A DNA stretch of 64,000 nt from Jongsikchunia kroppenstedtii DSM 45133 (GCF_000380485.1 NZ_AQYG01000050.1:310001-374000); one strand, 5' to 3'. Shown: positions 33,332 through 42,283, counted from the first letter of the stretch. A program made the numbers and translations. Notes: a model not told the origin generated them from the sequence alone.

Positions 33332-34453
33332 TCAGCGGTCGACGGGTTCGGTCTTCTTCTGGACCAACGCCTTCGACAGCCGCAGCAATGGGGCGGCATC
33401 GCCGTCGATCCCCTCGCCGTCGCCGGGCAACACCTCGTGCACCGCGCCTTCGGTCTTGCCGTGCTCGCGGTAGTAGTTCAGCGCATAACGCAGCCAGTCG
33501 ACCTGGTCGTCCGGCTCATGATGCTCGAAATCGGCGGGGAGACGGGGGCTCAGCTGGACGAGGGCATCGCGGACCTCGACCACCCGGCGCTGGTAGCGCA
33601 GCGTGACCGAGCCACCGACGCTGTCGTCGCCGTCGCGGCCGGGCAGCACGACGGCGGGGATCGTCTCGGTCACCGTGCGCCACAACGGATCCAGCGTTCG
33701 CAGGTCCCGACGATGCCGCCGATCGCCGGCCATCTTGAGCCACCGTGCGCGGGCCATCGGGTAGATGACACCGGCGAAGAACATGACCAGGCCGGCGCCG
33801 GTGAGATAGGTCGCGACCGTCAACAGCGTCGGGACCGTGGCGGTACTGGTTCCCGACAACAGCACGAACACCGTCTGCACCAGCGAACCCGACCCGATCA
33901 GCAGGAGGCCCAGGGCCATCGCGGCGAGCGTGTGGCGCAGGTAGCCATCTGCCACCTGCACATAGCGGTAGAGCGACAGGACGCATTGCGCGAGGCCGTA
34001 CACCAGGTAGCAGCCGCCGATGATGAAGAACAGCGCGAAGCCGACGTTCTGCACCGACCATTCGGAGATGCTCACGGTGCGTATCTGCCTGGGCGTCAAC
34101 TGCATTGCGATGTTGAGGCCGACCACCGCGATCACCAGCGGCGCCGCCTCCATGCCGGCTCGTCGTTGCCGACTCGATTCGGCCGAACCGAAGAACAACA
34201 CCACGATCAGCGCGGCGACACCGATCGCGAGCAGCGTATAGAACAGCGCCCGATCAGCGCCGTTGAACACGTGCCGATCGATCGAATGCTTGACCTTCGA
34301 TCCCTGGATAACGAATGCCAGGGTGATCGCCGTGATCGACACGGTCATCGCGATGGGCTGGAGCCCACCACTTTCACGGCGCAGGCGATCGATTCGCCAG
34401 CACAGGGCCACGGCGAACAGGACGAGAGCGATCGCGTTGATCAATCCGATCAT
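33332..34453 (-). CDS. MAB_1171c-like multi-pass membrane protein
   Basis: A 373-residue protein with six or seven helices in the first 240 residues (opening MIGLINAIALVLFAVALCWRIDRL). A cytoplasmic C-terminal domain follows, with LDPLWRTVTETIPAVVLPG and LRYQRRVVEVRDALVQLSPRL. This layout is that of the putative transporter family named after MAB_1171c, found next to XRE and ImmA/IrrE-like genes in many actinobacteria, as here. Function unknown. Last gene of a three-gene minus-strand operon. Confidence 0.75.
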   Translation of the reverse strand: MIGLINAIALVLFAVALCWRIDRLRRESGGLQPIAMTVSITAITLAFVIQGSKVKHSIDRHVFNGADRALFYTLLAIGVAALIVVLFFGSAESSRQRRAGMEAAPLVIAVVGLNIAMQLTPRQIRTVSISEWSVQNVGFALFFIIGGCYLVYGLAQCVLSLYRYVQVADGYLRHTLAAMALGLLLIGSGSLVQTVFVLLSGTSTATVPTLLTVATYLTGAGLVMFFAGVIYPMARARWLKMAGDRRHRRDLRTLDPLWRTVTETIPAVVLPGRDGDDSVGGSVTLRYQRRVVEVRDALVQLSPRLPADFEHHEPDDQVDWLRYALNYYREHGKTEGAVHEVLPGDGEGIDGDAAPLLRLSKALVQKKTEPVDR

Positions 34454-34462
34454 CAGCGCAAC

Positions 34463-34987
34463 CTACAACCAGCCGTCATGGCCGCCCAACACTCGTTGCA
34501 GACCGCGCAGCCCCTGGTGGCTGGCCGAGGTGCCGACACCCTGCTCGGCTCGCGAAGACCATTCGCCGATGAGTGACGCGAGCATCTCCGCCTCCCATTC
34601 ACGTTCGTCTGCGTAGCAGGTTCGTTGCATCGCGGCAGCAGCATCCTCGTCACCGACGGCGCCGGCCGCGGCTGCCGTGAGCGCAGCCATGCCGCCCTCG
34701 CCGATCATCTGATGACCGGCGATCAAATGGCCGAACTCGTGAATGACGATCTGATCGCGATGCAGTTTAGTGGTGTTGGCCTGATAGAAGAAATAGTCCG
34801 CATCCTCGGCGACCAGCCAGACGCCGTTGGGCATACCCGCCGGCAACGGATGCGCGATGAGCTTGATCGGTCGACCGCGCTGCTCGCCGAACCGCTGGCA
34901 GAGCTGTTCGGCGTCCAGCGGAAGGTCCAGGTCCAACGACCCGAGAACCTTACGAGTGAGGCTGCGGAGTGCGCGCTCTGAACGAAT
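34463..34987 (-). CDS. ImmA/IrrE-like (M78) metallopeptidase-domain protein
   Basis: HRDQIVIHEFGHLIAGHQMI contains the HExxH zinc motif of ImmA/IrrE-type peptidases, which often act on a partner XRE repressor. The N-terminal block (LDLDLPLDAEQLCQRFGEQRGRPIKLIAHPLPAGMPNGVWLV) is typical of the actinobacterial subgroup. The start is unusual: there is no ATG or GTG. A TTG exists at 34936, but an ATT at 34987 follows AGGGGG at normal distance and lies 23 bp after the upstream gene, giving 174 residues. I show the longer form. It is flanked by an EspR-like XRE regulator and the MAB_1171c-like membrane protein. Confidence 0.72.
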   Translation of the reverse strand: MRSERALRSLTRKVLGSLDLDLPLDAEQLCQRFGEQRGRPIKLIAHPLPAGMPNGVWLVAEDADYFFYQANTTKLHRDQIVIHEFGHLIAGHQMIGEGGMAALTAAAAGAVGDEDAAAAMQRTCYADEREWEAEMLASLIGEWSSRAEQGVGTSASHQGLRGLQRVLGGHDGWL

Positions 34988-35010
34988 GACGCAAACCCCC
35001 TGCTGACGGA

Positions 35011-35490
35011 CTAGTCGGCCGTTCCGCCGGCCGCCAGGTCCGGCGGATCAGCCGGAAGACCTTGCTGTACCCGCAACACCTTAATCAATTCGTTCACGAC
35101 GGTGACCGAATCACTGGACAAACCGGCCAACCGGAACGCCGCGAGCTGCACGTTCGTGTCCGCCTGCAGCCGCATCATGTCGATCTCGTCGCGCGTCCGC
35201 TGGGCAGCGCGATCCTCGAGGAAGTAGTGGACGTCGACACCGAAGGCGGCGGAAATGCCCTCGACGGTGCGGAACGACGGCGACTTCGCCTTCCCGGAGC
35301 GCAACTGGCTCAGATACGACTCGCCCAGCCGGAAGCCCAACTCAGTGGACCGCTGCGCGATAGCCTTCGCACTGTATGCGCGGCCGTTCGGCCCCGGAAC
35401 GGTGCGGAACAGCTCTTCGAGCCGGCGCGCAAACAGCCCGGGCTCGATCTGTGTAGGTCCGTCACTCGGCATGTCACCACTCGCCGTCAT
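35011..35490 (-). CDS. EspR-like XRE-family regulator
   Basis: A 159-residue protein. FARRLEELFRTVPGPNGRAYSAKAIAQRSTELGFRLGESYLSQLRSGKAKSPSFRTVEGISAAFGVDVHYFLED is close in layout to M. tuberculosis EspR (helix-turn-helix ending YLSQLRSG, then a tyrosine-containing linker). EspR is a nucleoid-associated regulator of envelope and ESX genes. The C-terminal helices probably form the dimer. It also heads the trio with an ImmA-like protein and a membrane protein. ATG at 35490 is used; a TTG at 35499 is possible. Confidence 0.75.
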   Translation of the reverse strand: MTASGDMPSDGPTQIEPGLFARRLEELFRTVPGPNGRAYSAKAIAQRSTELGFRLGESYLSQLRSGKAKSPSFRTVEGISAAFGVDVHYFLEDRAAQRTRDEIDMMRLQADTNVQLAAFRLAGLSSDSVTVVNELIKVLRVQQGLPADPPDLAAGGTAD

Positions 35491-35499
35491 AAGCTCCAA

Positions 35500-35757
35500 C
35501 TCTCTTCAGCACAGTGCCGCCCCGACTGGCGACTTACATCCGCCGATATACGACAGATTCGATCAAGTACACCCGCATCTATTCACTACTTCGCACACTG
35601 TTTGCTATATGATACGGGTGACCTTTGTCGTAATCAAGGCACAACAACTAACAGACCGTCTCACATAGACTGCACAGCAGGTTCCCACAACTGCGGTACT
35701 CCCGCGCGCCCAACTCCGGGTTTGGCGGATACCACCAGCACCGACAACAAGGACGAC
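35500..35757. other. AT-rich divergent promoter region
   Basis: 258 bp between the EspR-like gene and the repeat-protein gene, clearly AT-richer than average. It includes TTTGCTATATGATACGGG at about 35599-35616, where TATATGAT could serve as a -10 element for rightward transcription. No gene is seen. EspR-type proteins favour such AT-rich DNA, so autoregulation is plausible. Confidence 0.45.
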
Positions 35758-36723
35758 ATGCAACTCCGACCGCGTAAGCAAGTTGCATCGCATCGCGCCG
35801 CGGCACGGCGTCGCAATCTTTTATACGCGTTCCTGCCCATTTTGTTGATCACCTTCGCGGCCGCGTCGATCGGCTTTTCTGCGGCATCCGCCTCGCCGGT
35901 GGACGGTGGAACCGGCAGCGCCGGGGCCGGCAGCGTTGGTAGCGGCAGCGCCGGAACCGGGAGCGCCGGAACCGGGAGCGCGGGAAGCGGCAGCGCCGCG
36001 GCCGGTTCCGGGAGCCTCGGGGCTGGAGCCGGAAGTGTCGGGGCTGGAGCCGGAAGTCTCGGGGCCGGAGCCGGGAGCCTGGGCGCCGGAGCCGGAAGTC
36101 TCGGCGCGGGCGTCGGCAGTCTCGGCGCAGGAGCCACCGGAAGCCTCGGTGCGGGCGCGGGAAGCCTGGGTGCCGGAAGTCTCGGCGCGGGAAGTCTGGG
36201 CGCGGGAAGTCTGGGTGCCGGAAGCCTCGGCGCCGGAAGTCTCGGCGCGGGAAGTCTCGGCGCGGCCGGCATCGGTGTGCTGCCCTTCCTCCTGCCCGGT
36301 CTGCTGCCCCCACCCGCGGCGCCCAATCCGGGCAATCCCGGGCCGGCCGCGCCGGCCGCCCCGGCAGCCCCGAACGCACCCGCCGCACCGAACGGTGGCG
36401 GCGGCACCGGCGCGGCACTGCCGGGCGGCGGACACTCCGCGCCGGCGCCACGTCCTGCGCCCGCGCCGCCGAACGCGAATCCGGCGCGCCCGCCGGCGCC
36501 GGTGACCGCCCAGCAGCACGCACCCGCATCGCAGCCGCAGGCGCTGCAGATCGCGCCGAGTACCGACCACACCTGCCTGTTCGGAGTCTCCGACAACGGG
36601 AGTTGCTCCGGCGCCGAGGCGCTGCGCGGGCTCGCACCTGCGGGCCTGCTGATCCTCGGGGCCCTGGCCCTCCTGGGCAGCGGCGCATTCGTCGAGGCAT
36701 TGCGCGGCGCGGTCGGACGCTGA
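35758..36723 (+). CDS. Exported silk-like Gly-Ser-Leu-Ala repeat protein
   Basis: A 321-residue protein of unknown function. Residues 1-22 are basic; 23-48 form a signal or anchor helix (LLYAFLPILLITFAAASIGF) ending near ASASP. Residues ~50-180 are almost entirely Gly, Ser, Ala, Leu and Val in five- and seven-residue repeats (GSLGA / GAGSLGA). A Pro/Ala-rich stretch (~190-265) follows. A terminal domain has two Cys (CLFGVSDNGSCSG) and a final membrane helix (LAPAGLLILGALALLGSGAFVEAL). The repeat DNA is a 15-bp near-perfect unit, prone to copy-number change. ATG at 35758. Confidence 0.7.
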   Translation: MQLRPRKQVASHRAAARRRNLLYAFLPILLITFAAASIGFSAASASPVDGGTGSAGAGSVGSGSAGTGSAGTGSAGSGSAAAGSGSLGAGAGSVGAGAGSLGAGAGSLGAGAGSLGAGVGSLGAGATGSLGAGAGSLGAGSLGAGSLGAGSLGAGSLGAGSLGAGSLGAAGIGVLPFLLPGLLPPPAAPNPGNPGPAAPAAPAAPNAPAAPNGGGGTGAALPGGGHSAPAPRPAPAPPNANPARPPAPVTAQQHAPASQPQALQIAPSTDHTCLFGVSDNGSCSGAEALRGLAPAGLLILGALALLGSGAFVEALRGAVGR

Positions 36724-36728
36724 GCGGC

Positions 36729-38447
36729 CTAGAGGTCCTCGAAGTACGGAATCTGCTGCACCGCAGCTGAATCCATCCATTCGCGCAGGACCTTGGTGGC
36801 CTGCACGTCGTCTTCGTTGTACTCGAGCAGCCGCGTGCGCTGCGCGAGGTCCGGCTCCGCGGCGATGCCTGCATCGTCGGCCATGCCCACGGCGAGCTGA
36901 TACCAGTCCATCGAGGCCTCGCCCCCGGCCTCGTCGTCGCGCCAGGCGAAGCCCGCGGCCGGAGCGATGCGCTTGAGGCCCTTGCCATGCGGGCAGATGA
37001 ACGACAGGCCGACGTATTCGAAGACGTCCACCCACTGGTCGGAGGCGATGAATCGCTCGACCTCGGCGAGCGGCGGTATCCCCGGCCGCCCGACGAACCG
37101 TTTCGCCGAGCCCAGCAGCCAGCGGTTCTCCGCCTGCTGCGAATAGCAGTACGCGGCAAAGGTCTTGCCCGATTCGGCCGCCAGCTGTCGCTCGGTCATC
37201 AGCCAGCCCCAGAACTCGGCGAACGACCGCGCCTCGTCGTCGGTGGGCAGCGGATCCCAGGTGACGAACGGCCGATAGCCGTCCGCCGCCGAGCCGGCCG
37301 TCGTGTCGGTCCGGAGGGTGCCCCACAGATAGGCGCCGTCCTCGCCGAAACTCTCCATGTCGACATCGATCTCGATGTCTGCGCGCGGGATCGATACCGT
37401 CCGCACCCGACGCACCAGCGGCACCTTCGCCAGCCAGGCGCGGGCCATGATCACCGTGTCGTCGAGATCGGCCTGCGGCCCCTGCCCGCCGCGGGTCGGC
37501 CACCGCTCCGGTGGCGGACCCCCGTAGGCGGCCAGGTCATCGATGGTCCCGATCCCGATGCCGCGCAGCGCCTCCGCGCGATCGCCCGACACCACCACGC
37601 TGACGTCATGCCGCGCCTCCAACTCCGGACCGCACAGCTCCCACCAGCGACAGCTGCGGCATTCGGACACCCGGCTCGGGGTGGTCAGCGCGGCGCCGGC
37701 GGCGACCTGCTGCGCCCGAGCGAAGCGCTCGTCGTAGTCGGCGAGCACCGACGGCGAGTCCGGCTGGGCACGACCGGGCGCGCTGAGATCGATCACCACC
37801 ATGCAGTCGGCGTCCAGGCCGATCACCGCGCCCAGCACCGGCTCGTCCGCCTCGGCGTCCCGATCTACCGCGGCCACCCCGAGGTCCTGCAGCATCCGGG
37901 TCAGATGCGCCAGGCGCAGCTGGTCGCGCCGCGAGTTCCGCAGCTTGCGGGTCGGGTCGAGAGCGGGCGCCCAGGCATCGATGGGGCTGGTGACCGGCAG
38001 CTGCTCGTCGACGGCCTGCTGCGCCGGGTCGACGACCGGGCCGCGGGGGGTGCTGATCCGATGGTTGACGACGATGATCGGCAGATATCCCGAACCTGAC
38101 GCCATCAACAGCTCGCTGCGGCCGGACCGGCCACCGCCGGCGTCGTTCGGCAGGACCGCGTTCCAGATCCATGCGGTGCCCGACTCGATCGCCGCCATCG
38201 TCTCCTTGGCGGCATCAGCGGCCGGACCGTCGGCGATCGTCGCCCAACCTGCCGGCTCGAACGTCGCCCGCAGCGTCTCGCGGACCCGCGCCCGATGCAT
38301 GGCCGCGGCCTCCTTGCGCCGCCGGACGCTCGGCGGATCGGGCACCGGCGCGGGCGGACCGCTCTGGCCCGGCGCGACGCCATGGTCGAGCGCGAGGCGA
38401 TGCTCGCAACCCGACAGGTCACGGGCGGCCAGAACAGTGGCACTCAC
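36729..38447 (-). CDS. TM0106-family RecB-like nuclease with RNase H-like C-terminal domain
   Basis: A 572-residue protein. The N-terminal RecB/Cas4-like nuclease region holds a Cys near residue 16 (LSGCEHRLALDHG) and a cluster SECRSCRWWELCG, four cysteines that could hold an Fe-S cluster as in AddB/Cas4. The middle GIGTIDDLAAYGG is a helix-hairpin-helix-like piece. The C-terminal part IEIDVDMESFGEDGAYLWG begins an RNase H/exonuclease-like domain (Asp, Glu) and ends RLLEYNEDDVQATKVLREWM, the second acidic motif. GTG at 38447 has GGGGAGA upstream; GTG at 38522 is an alternative. Role probably in DNA processing. Confidence 0.85.
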   Translation of the reverse strand: MSATVLAARDLSGCEHRLALDHGVAPGQSGPPAPVPDPPSVRRRKEAAAMHRARVRETLRATFEPAGWATIADGPAADAAKETMAAIESGTAWIWNAVLPNDAGGGRSGRSELLMASGSGYLPIIVVNHRISTPRGPVVDPAQQAVDEQLPVTSPIDAWAPALDPTRKLRNSRRDQLRLAHLTRMLQDLGVAAVDRDAEADEPVLGAVIGLDADCMVVIDLSAPGRAQPDSPSVLADYDERFARAQQVAAGAALTTPSRVSECRSCRWWELCGPELEARHDVSVVVSGDRAEALRGIGIGTIDDLAAYGGPPPERWPTRGGQGPQADLDDTVIMARAWLAKVPLVRRVRTVSIPRADIEIDVDMESFGEDGAYLWGTLRTDTTAGSAADGYRPFVTWDPLPTDDEARSFAEFWGWLMTERQLAAESGKTFAAYCYSQQAENRWLLGSAKRFVGRPGIPPLAEVERFIASDQWVDVFEYVGLSFICPHGKGLKRIAPAAGFAWRDDEAGGEASMDWYQLAVGMADDAGIAAEPDLAQRTRLLEYNEDDVQATKVLREWMDSAAVQQIPYFEDL

Positions 38448-38654
38448 GGGCGCAGTCTCCCCTTCCGTCCGCAGCTGGGCGGCGACGCTGGACCTTGCGA
38501 CACCTGAGGCCGCTACGGACACGCTATGCAATGCTTGTACCGCATCACAGTGACAACACGTGACCGGATTGACTTGGCCGGATTGCGACGGCCGAGCAAC
38601 GCGGGCCGGATCGATCCGGCTGCGGCACCGATGGCATCGATGGAGGTTCGGCAG

Positions 38655-39356
38655 ATGGGGCTGTTCAAGAGCCGCGCGCAGAAGAAGGTCGAGGCCGAGC
38701 AGAAGAAGGCCCACGCCCAGGCGATGATCGCGAAGGCAGAACTGGCCGCCCGGCTCGACGCACAGGCGGCGAAGAAGCAGTTCCGCAAGTCGCGGCGGCA
38801 GGAGCGCGCGCTGGCCAACAAGGCCCGCAAAGCCCAGGACAAGTCGGAGAAGCGCGCCGCCAAGGTGGCCGCCGAGACCAACAAGGCCAACCTGCAGATC
38901 GCACAGCTCAACGCCCAGGCCGCCGCCGACGGCACCCTGCTGAACACCAAGCGCGTCAAGCGCTACCTGTCGGTGGCCAAGGTGGTGTCGCCGGTCCTGG
39001 TTCCCGTCGCCTACCGCGCCGCCACCGCCGCTCGCGAGCAGCTCGACAACTTCCAGGCCAATCGCTCCGGTCTGGCGGCGGCCGACGTCGCGCGCTACGA
39101 CGGATACGGCGCCCGATTGTCCGCGCGGATCGACCGCACCGAAACCTCGCTGACCACGCTCACCGAGACCAATCCCGACGCCGAAACCGCCGCGTTCGCC
39201 GACGCGATGCGCGGTCGCCTGACCAACCTGCGCGAAGCCGTCCAGAGCTCCGAGACGATGCCGGCCCCGCGCCGACGCGCCGCCCATCAGGCGATCGGCC
39301 GCGAGCTGGCGGCGATCGACGCCGATCTCCTCGCGCGCCGCGGGGTGCGCGCCTGA
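38655..39356 (+). CDS. DUF6474-type basic coiled-coil protein
   Basis: A 233-residue protein. After MGLFKSRAQKK the first ~110 residues are almost all Lys, Ala, Arg, Gln and Glu (coiled coil). A less polar hairpin follows (YLSVAKVVSPVLVPVAYRAATAAREQLDNF), then a helical C-terminus. GGAGG eight bases upstream sets the ATG. Homologues are known in Mycobacteriales without assigned function; membrane or nucleoid association is only a guess. It precedes the copper cluster by 13 bp. Confidence 0.7.
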   Translation: MGLFKSRAQKKVEAEQKKAHAQAMIAKAELAARLDAQAAKKQFRKSRRQERALANKARKAQDKSEKRAAKVAAETNKANLQIAQLNAQAAADGTLLNTKRVKRYLSVAKVVSPVLVPVAYRAATAAREQLDNFQANRSGLAAADVARYDGYGARLSARIDRTETSLTTLTETNPDAETAAFADAMRGRLTNLREAVQSSETMPAPRRRAAHQAIGRELAAIDADLLARRGVRA

Positions 39357-39369
39357 CCCTGCCCGTTCC

Positions 39370-39882
39370 ATGAACCGTTCTCTGCGCGCTCATCGCGATG
39401 TCGCCGCCGGTGCCGTCGCGCTGACGACGCCGACGCTCGCCGTCGCCGCCCACGCGCTGTCGAGCGGCATGGCACCGGGCTCGGCCGGGATCGTGCTCGT
39501 CGCCGGCAGCGGCCTCGCGGCCGGGCTGATCGCCCGTGGCCTGCGCTCGCTCCCCGCGATGGCACTGCTGCTCACCGCCGCCGCGCTCGTCAACCACCTG
39601 CTGCTGACGGTGGCGTCGTCGAGCCAGATGCCCATGTCGCATGACTCCGACGCCTCGATGCTGATACTGCACGCGCTGGCGATCCCGTTGTGCGCGTTGC
39701 TGATCGTCGCCGCCGACCGCCTCTACGACATCGTCACCGCCGTGCTGGTGGCACTCGGCCGGCGCCGCCTGCCGCGACCCGCCGGCGTGCATCCGGTGCG
39801 GATCGTCTCCGCGCTTCCTCCGCTTGCCGGGCGAGACCTGGTCGGCAGCAACGGTTTACGCGGTCCACCGCTTCCGCAGTAG
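39370..39882 (+). CDS. Membrane protein upstream of copper genes
   Basis: A 170-residue protein with about four helices (VAAGAVALTTPTLAVAAHAL; APGSAGIVLVAGSGLAAGLI; MALLLTAAALVNHLLLTVAS; MLILHALAIPLCALLIVAAD). A Met/His-bearing loop (SSSQMPMSHDSDASM) lies between helices three and four, which could bind copper. Function unproven. It begins 13 bp after the DUF6474 gene and precedes ycnI, copC and copD. Confidence 0.65.
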   Translation: MNRSLRAHRDVAAGAVALTTPTLAVAAHALSSGMAPGSAGIVLVAGSGLAAGLIARGLRSLPAMALLLTAAALVNHLLLTVASSSQMPMSHDSDASMLILHALAIPLCALLIVAADRLYDIVTAVLVALGRRRLPRPAGVHPVRIVSALPPLAGRDLVGSNGLRGPPLPQ

Positions 39883-39980
39883 TGAGACATCACCAACCCG
39901 GCCGCGTCGGCCGCCGGGCCAGCCTGCGCGCGACCGATCGGCCCACGCGCTGGTATCACCTACTGCAGAAAAGAAATACC

Positions 39981-40685
39981 TTGAACAACACCGTCATTCG
40001 TCGTGCCCGTACCGTCGGCGTCGTCTCCGTCGCCGCGGCCGCCGTGGGCACCAGCTGCCTGTTCGGTTCCGGAGCCGCCAGCGCTCACGTGACCGCCACG
40101 GCCAACGGTCTCAAGCAGGGCGGCTACGGCGTGATCACGCTGAACGTCCCCAACGAGTCCGACACCAACGCCGCGACCACCGAGCTCACCGTCACCATCC
40201 CGCATCTCAAATCCGCTATGCCGCAGGCCAAGCCGGGGTGGAACGTCACCGTCCAGAAGGACCCGCAGAGCGACGAGGTCGTCCAGATCGTCTGGACGGC
40301 CGCGCCCGGCACCCCGGGAATCCCGCCCGCCCAGTTCGATCAGTTCCAGCTCGCGGGCGGACCGCTGCCGTCGAGCCCGGAGATGTCGCTGCCGTCAGCG
40401 CAGAAGTACTCCGACGGCACCGTCGTCGACTGGAACCAGCCGACACCCGCGAACGGGGACGAGCCCGAGCACCCGGCTCCGACGGTGAAGCTCGCGCCCA
40501 AGTCCGCCGGCGGGAACGACCACGGCGACTCCAGCGACGAGGCGACCGGATCCAACGACCACGCCGACAGCCAGGACGACACTGCGCGGTGGCTGGGCGG
40601 TGCCGGCATCGTGATCGGCGCGCTCGGACTGGGCGCCGCGGCCGGCAGCCTGCTGACCCGGAAGAAGGGTGGCGACAAGTCATGA
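39981..40685 (+). CDS. YcnI-like copper-binding exported protein
   Basis: A 234-residue protein with a Sec signal (GVVSVAAAAVGTSCLFGSGAASA) so that the mature chain begins with His (AHVTATANG), as in YcnI, where the N-terminal His, a Glu and a Trp bind Cu(II). The DUF1775 domain (TLNVPNESDTNAATTELTVTIP; KPGWNVTV) is complete. A His/Asp-rich linker and a C-terminal membrane helix with KKGGDKS anchor it outside. Start is a TTG at 39981, inferred from the signal peptide. Its stop overlaps the CopC start as ATGA. Confidence 0.88.
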   Translation: MNNTVIRRARTVGVVSVAAAAVGTSCLFGSGAASAHVTATANGLKQGGYGVITLNVPNESDTNAATTELTVTIPHLKSAMPQAKPGWNVTVQKDPQSDEVVQIVWTAAPGTPGIPPAQFDQFQLAGGPLPSSPEMSLPSAQKYSDGTVVDWNQPTPANGDEPEHPAPTVKLAPKSAGGNDHGDSSDEATGSNDHADSQDDTARWLGGAGIVIGALGLGAAAGSLLTRKKGGDKS

Positions 40686-41203
40686 TCCGCCGCGTCCTGA
40701 TCGCCGCGGCCGGTCTGCTGGTGCTGCTGGTCGGCGGCACCGGGCTGGCCGGACCGGCGTCGGCGCATTCGCGCCTGATCGGCTCCGACCCGGCGAACAA
40801 CGCGTCGTTGACCGCCGGCCCGCAACGGATCACGCTCACCTTCAATGAGGCGATCCAGTCCGACTACGCGGTGCTCAATGTCGTCGGGCCCGATGAGAAG
40901 CACTATTGGCAGCAGGGCGATCCGGACGTCAGCGGCGACCACCTGTCGGTGGCGGTGCGCCCGCTCGGGCCGACCGGGAAGTACACCATCAACTGGCGCG
41001 TCACCTCGGCCGACGGACATCCGGTCCAGGGTCAGCTGTCGTTCACGCTGACCCAGGCCGGGACCGGAACGCCGGGACCGGAGGTGTCGTCGGGCAAGTC
41101 GGGCTCGTCCGGCGTCCCGTGGTGGCCGTTCGCGATCGTCGCCGTACTGGTGTTCGGCGGCGGTCTCGCGGGCACCGTCCTGATCGGCCGGAAGCGCAAG
41201 TAG
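40682..41203 (+). CDS. CopC-domain copper resistance protein
   Basis: A 173-residue exported protein. The signal ends at ASA, making the mature N-terminus HSRLIGSDPANNASL, where the leading His is a Cu(II) ligand; a second His is in TSADGHPVQGQLSFTL. Typical CopC beta-barrel, then a Gly/Ser linker and a C-terminal membrane helix (WWPFAIVAVLVFGGGLAGTVL) with RKRK. It probably hands copper to the CopD-like gene that follows 4 bp later. Confidence 0.92.
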   Translation: MIRRVLIAAAGLLVLLVGGTGLAGPASAHSRLIGSDPANNASLTAGPQRITLTFNEAIQSDYAVLNVVGPDEKHYWQQGDPDVSGDHLSVAVRPLGPTGKYTINWRVTSADGHPVQGQLSFTLTQAGTGTPGPEVSSGKSGSSGVPWWPFAIVAVLVFGGGLAGTVLIGRKRK

Positions 41204-41207
41204 GGCG

Positions 41208-42161
41208 ATGACCGCGGGTTCCGCCGATCCGGTTGCACGCGTACGCATCTGGCGCGTCCTGATCGGGTCGGCGGTACCCGCCGCACTGCTCGGCGTCGGG
41301 CTGGGCTGGGCACTCGCCCACCCGGCCGGCCCGCAGGCCTCCGCGGTGACCGGCGGGGCTGCGGTCGCGTTCGGGATCGCGGTCTTCGGCCTGGCATGGC
41401 TGCCGGCGACGACCGGTGCATCGGCGGCCGCCATCGCCCGGCCCGTCGCGATCGGCGCCATGCTGTGGGCCATCGCAGCGTTCCTCACCTCCTGGATCGA
41501 GGTGGCCGAGCGCGCCGACCGATCGTTGACGGCCGTCAGCACCACAGATTTCTTCACCGTCAGCGGCAACGGCCTGCCGTCGCTGGTCGCCACCGGATGC
41601 GCCGTCCTGGCCGCGCTCTGGGCGTGGAGCCAGCTGCTCGGCGGTGCCCGCTCGATCCAGATCGGGCCCGAACTCGCCGGCGCCGTCACCGCGGTCGGGG
41701 TCTGCGTCGGACCGGTCACCGGACATCTCGGCCAGCACGATTTCGGGTCGGTGGCCGTCGCCGTGCACACGCTCGCCGCGGCATGGTGGTGCGGTTCGCT
41801 CGCCGCCATCGCGCTCGTCGCCCGCGGCCGCCGCGACTGGGCCCGTCTGCTGCCCGTCTTCTCTCGGCGCGCCCCCTGGGCGGTCGGCGCCCTGACCGTG
41901 TCCGGAATCATCGTGGCGGTAATGCAATTGGACTCGGTCGGCGCGATCGTCGACACGGGGTACGGCCGGGTGATGGTCGCCAAACTGGTCGGCCTCATCG
42001 CGCTGCTCGGCCTCGCGTGGCGCCACCGCAGCCGCTGGGTGCCGCGGGCCGCCGACCACCGGGCGACCGAGGCCGAGTCGCTCCGGCACGCCGTCCTCGA
42101 GACGCTGCTGATGGCCGTCGTGCTGGGGCTCGCGGCGGCCCTGGCGACCACGGCCGCCTAG
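41208..42161 (+). CDS. CopD-domain copper transport membrane protein
   Basis: A 317-residue protein with eight helices. The later half (TGHLGQHDFGSVAVAVHTLAAAWWCGSLAAIALVARGRRDWARLLPVFSRRAPWAVGALTVSG) contains the CopD domain (PF05425) with its conserved His residues and the pattern H-x-x-A-x-x-x-W-x-G. CopD is thought to import copper handed over by CopC. It is the last canonical gene of the cluster, followed by an 81-residue membrane protein. Confidence 0.9.
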   Translation: MTAGSADPVARVRIWRVLIGSAVPAALLGVGLGWALAHPAGPQASAVTGGAAVAFGIAVFGLAWLPATTGASAAAIARPVAIGAMLWAIAAFLTSWIEVAERADRSLTAVSTTDFFTVSGNGLPSLVATGCAVLAALWAWSQLLGGARSIQIGPELAGAVTAVGVCVGPVTGHLGQHDFGSVAVAVHTLAAAWWCGSLAAIALVARGRRDWARLLPVFSRRAPWAVGALTVSGIIVAVMQLDSVGAIVDTGYGRVMVAKLVGLIALLGLAWRHRSRWVPRAADHRATEAESLRHAVLETLLMAVVLGLAAALATTAA

Positions 42162-42283
42162 CCCCACCCATCCCGCGCTGGGAATGCCGCGAATTCTGCA
42201 ACTCCGACAGCGGCACGACGCATGACGCGGCGCCGAAGGGGCATCATGGATATGTACCCGGGCCGACGACGACGGAGGATCAC

